Shown in pieces: positions 4,704-5,502 of a stretch of DNA of 5,502 nt (position 1 is the stretch's first letter; the number at the start of each line of letters is the position of its first letter). The notes beneath the pieces were generated by a model. That model saw nothing but the letters and a program-made list of their open reading frames with translations. It did no database searches and was not told where the DNA came from. The stretch covers positions 1 to 5,502 of the forward strand of contig JAGORY010000067.1 of the NCBI GenBank assembly GCA_018062585.1. The letters are read 5' to 3'. The DNA comes from Candidatus Peribacteraceae bacterium (GTDB lineage Bacteria > Patescibacteriota > Gracilibacteria > Peribacterales > Peribacteraceae). The translations under genes and the position numbers were made by a program.

Positions 4704-5195
4704 ATGACAAATGATTCTCTAATTACCGACACTGCGATCTTTGCCGCCGGATGTTTCTGGGGAGTCGAAGAAACGTTTCGCGTTCTTCCAGGAGTCATCT
4801 CCACGGAAGTCGGATATACCGGAGGGCATACCGAAAATCCTACATACGAAGCCGTCTGCACCGATACGACCGGTCACGCCGAAGCATTGAAGATCGTGTT
4901 TGACCCGGCGATCATTTCCTACGCCGAACTTTTGAGAGTCTTTTTCGCCAATCACAACCCGACGACGAAGAATCAGCAGGGTCCGGATTTTGGTTCCCAA
5001 TATCGCTCAGCAATTTTTACCATTGGCGAGGGGCAGAAGAACATAGCCGAGGCGGTGAAAGAGAAAGAGGAAAAGTCTGGCATCTGGAAACATCCGCTCG
5101 TAACCGAAATCACGGAAGCCACACAGTTTACGTCCGCCGAAACGTACCACCAGAAATACCTCCAGAAGCGGGGGCTTGGGAGTTGTCACATCTAA
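4704..5195 (+). CDS. msrA: Peptide methionine (S)-S-oxide reductase MsrA
   Basis: A 163-residue cytoplasmic repair enzyme that reduces the S epimer of methionine sulfoxide, free or in proteins, with thioredoxin as the usual reductant. The family signature GCFWG is at 16-20 with catalytic Cys17. Other conserved elements are GYTGG (37-41), GHAE (57-60, acid-base Glu60), HNPTTKNQQGPDFGSQYRS (84-102, with Asp95 and Tyr100 of the sulfoxide pocket), ETYHQKYL (146-153) and the C-terminal GLGSCHI, whose Cys161 is placed as the resolving cysteine. It is a complete single-domain MsrA with no fused MsrB. The frame extends to ATG 4602, adding 34 residues unlike the family; ATG 4704 is chosen because the protein then starts at the usual place and lies 9 bases after a TATACT box. 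The tRNA-Gln gene follows after about 230 bases. Confidence 0.97.
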   Translation: MTNDSLITDTAIFAAGCFWGVEETFRVLPGVISTEVGYTGGHTENPTYEAVCTDTTGHAEALKIVFDPAIISYAELLRVFFANHNPTTKNQQGPDFGSQYRSAIFTIGEGQKNIAEAVKEKEEKSGIWKHPLVTEITEATQFTSAETYHQKYLQKRGLGSCHI

Positions 5196-5260
5196 TGGAC
5201 TGCAAACCGGACGGTCTTCTGTGGATGTCTTTCTGATGCGGAAAAGTCGCGATGCCATCA

Positions 5261-5280
5261 CCCTCTGGCGGGGGATTTTT
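5261..5280 (+). terminator. Possible intrinsic terminator downstream of msrA
   Basis: CCCTC (5261-5265), loop TGGC, GGGGG (5270-5274) makes a 5-bp stem with one U-G pair, followed by ATTTTT (5275-5280). It is 65 bases after the msrA stop and in the right orientation. The stem is short, so this is only a moderate call. Confidence 0.5.
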
Positions 5281-5329
5281 CGCACACTGGTCAAAAGTAG
5301 CACCTTTCAGTACACTTGCGCGAGCCACT

Positions 5330-5381
5330 GTTGGGGAGTCCCACCTTCGCCCTTCGGGGCTACGGCGGGCAGGTGCCAAGC
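5330..5381 (+). pseudogene. Interrupted partial copy of the tRNA-Gln 5' end
   Basis: GTTGGGGAGTC at 5330-5340 is identical to 5426-5436, the first nine bases of tRNA-Gln plus two upstream bases. The tRNA continues with GCCAAGC; the upstream copy has GCCAAGC at 5375-5381, after 34 extra bases (5341-5374). Removing those bases restores an 18-base match (GTTGGGGAGTCGCCAAGC) to 5426-5443. The copy then diverges, and no anticodon or T arm is present. The 11-base match is certain; assigning the 7-base second piece to the same copy is inference. Confidence 0.5.
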
Positions 5382-5386
5382 CCACC
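5340..5386. repeat. GC-rich REP-like palindromic element with alternative hairpins
   Basis: GCCC-TTCG-GGGC (5349-5360) is a perfect UUCG tetraloop hairpin. It is enclosed symmetrically by CCCACC (5340-5345) and GGCGGG (5364-5369), which pair with one A/C mismatch. CACCT (5342-5346) and AGGTG (5371-5375) offer another outer stem. A competing hairpin pairs GGCGGGC (5364-5370) with GCCCACC (5380-5386), with one T-for-C difference. CCACC occurs on both sides (5341-5345 and 5382-5386). It resembles short intergenic palindromic repeats; whether it recurs in the genome cannot be seen here. Confidence 0.6.
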
Positions 5387-5427
5387 CATCAGCTACTATC
5401 GTCCGGAATTATCTTTCACTACACCGT

Positions 5428-5502
5428 TGGGGAGTCGCCAAGCGGTAAGGCAACGGGCTCTGAACCCGTCATTCGGGGGTTCGAATCCCTCCTCCCCAGC
5501 CA
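5428..5502 (+). tRNA. tRNA-Gln (anticodon CUG), CCA encoded
   Basis: A full cloverleaf can be drawn. The acceptor stem TGGGGAG (5428-5434) pairs with CTCCCCA, with the U1-A72 pair typical of tRNA-Gln. The D arm is GCC/GGC (5437-5451) around a loop with GG. The anticodon stem ACGGG/CCCGT encloses loop CTCTGAA with anticodon CTG at 5460-5462, reading CAG. A 5-base variable loop CATTC and a T arm GGGGG-TTCGAAT-CCCTC (one G-U) follow. Discriminator G and genomic CCA occupy the last four bases, so the gene ends exactly at the window edge. No strong promoter is evident; TATCTT at 5410-5415 is a weak -10 candidate. Confidence 0.97.

Noticed and set aside
5340..5427. A second complete tRNA gene upstream of tRNA-Gln
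   Set aside because: Only the first acceptor bases and a possible D-arm fragment are present; no anticodon arm, T arm or CCA can be drawn.
5176..5448. 90-residue plus-strand frame between msrA and tRNA-Gln
   Set aside because: It overlaps the msrA end, the GC-rich hairpin and the tRNA 5' end; the PSPFGATAGRC-like stretch is only the translated palindrome.
1..5502. CRISPR array, transposase, integrase, toxin-antitoxin or defence genes
   Set aside because: No regularly spaced repeats and no such protein signature in any credible frame.

Overview
The window is ordinary-density bacterial DNA: five clear protein genes, one very short candidate gene, and a tRNA gene at the right edge. Coding regions are moderately GC-rich, while the stretch at 4096-4260 is strongly AT-rich. 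No gene fixes the taxon. The standard code is used (TGA ends two genes), the genes are compact, there is a PolX without a PHP domain, and almost no Shine-Dalgarno sites are visible. This suggests a small-genome lineage such as Patescibacteria/CPR (for example the Peregrinibacteria side). That is an impression, not a demonstration.

Layout: a cysteine-rich MarR-type regulator (53-484, +) is followed 13 bases later by a PHP-less family X DNA polymerase (498-1466, +). The polymerase converges on a MscS-type mechanosensitive channel (1509-2909, -), and a long hairpin (1476-1521) spans the junction and the last codons of the channel gene. Divergent from the channel, across a 115-base promoter region, is an unrecognised multi-pass membrane protein with many His/Asp/Glu near its membrane segments (3025-4095, +). 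Then come an A-tract-rich spacer, a candidate 24-residue lysine peptide gene with its own promoter and a textbook terminator (4199-4383), and a 300-base gene-poor spacer with two inverted repeats and a consensus DnaA box. Peptide methionine sulfoxide reductase MsrA (4704-5195, +) follows, then a GC-rich hairpin lying inside a broken copy of the 5' end of tRNA-Gln, and finally an intact tRNA-Gln(CUG) (5428-5502, +).

The strongest window-wide pattern is transcriptional. Each of the five larger genes has a -10-like hexamer (TACAAT, TATACT or TATAGT) ending only 7-9 bases before its ATG, with no Shine-Dalgarno sequence between. Transcripts should therefore begin at or within about two bases of the start codon, so leaderless expression looks like the default here and each gene, even closely spaced ones, appears to have its own promoter. 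The lysine-rich peptide is the exception, with a predicted leader of about 27 bases.

Functionally the genes read as a loose housekeeping and stress set (thiol-rich regulator, DNA repair polymerase, osmotic safety valve, methionine sulfoxide repair), not one dedicated pathway. I see no CRISPR array, transposase, integrase or obvious defence system.
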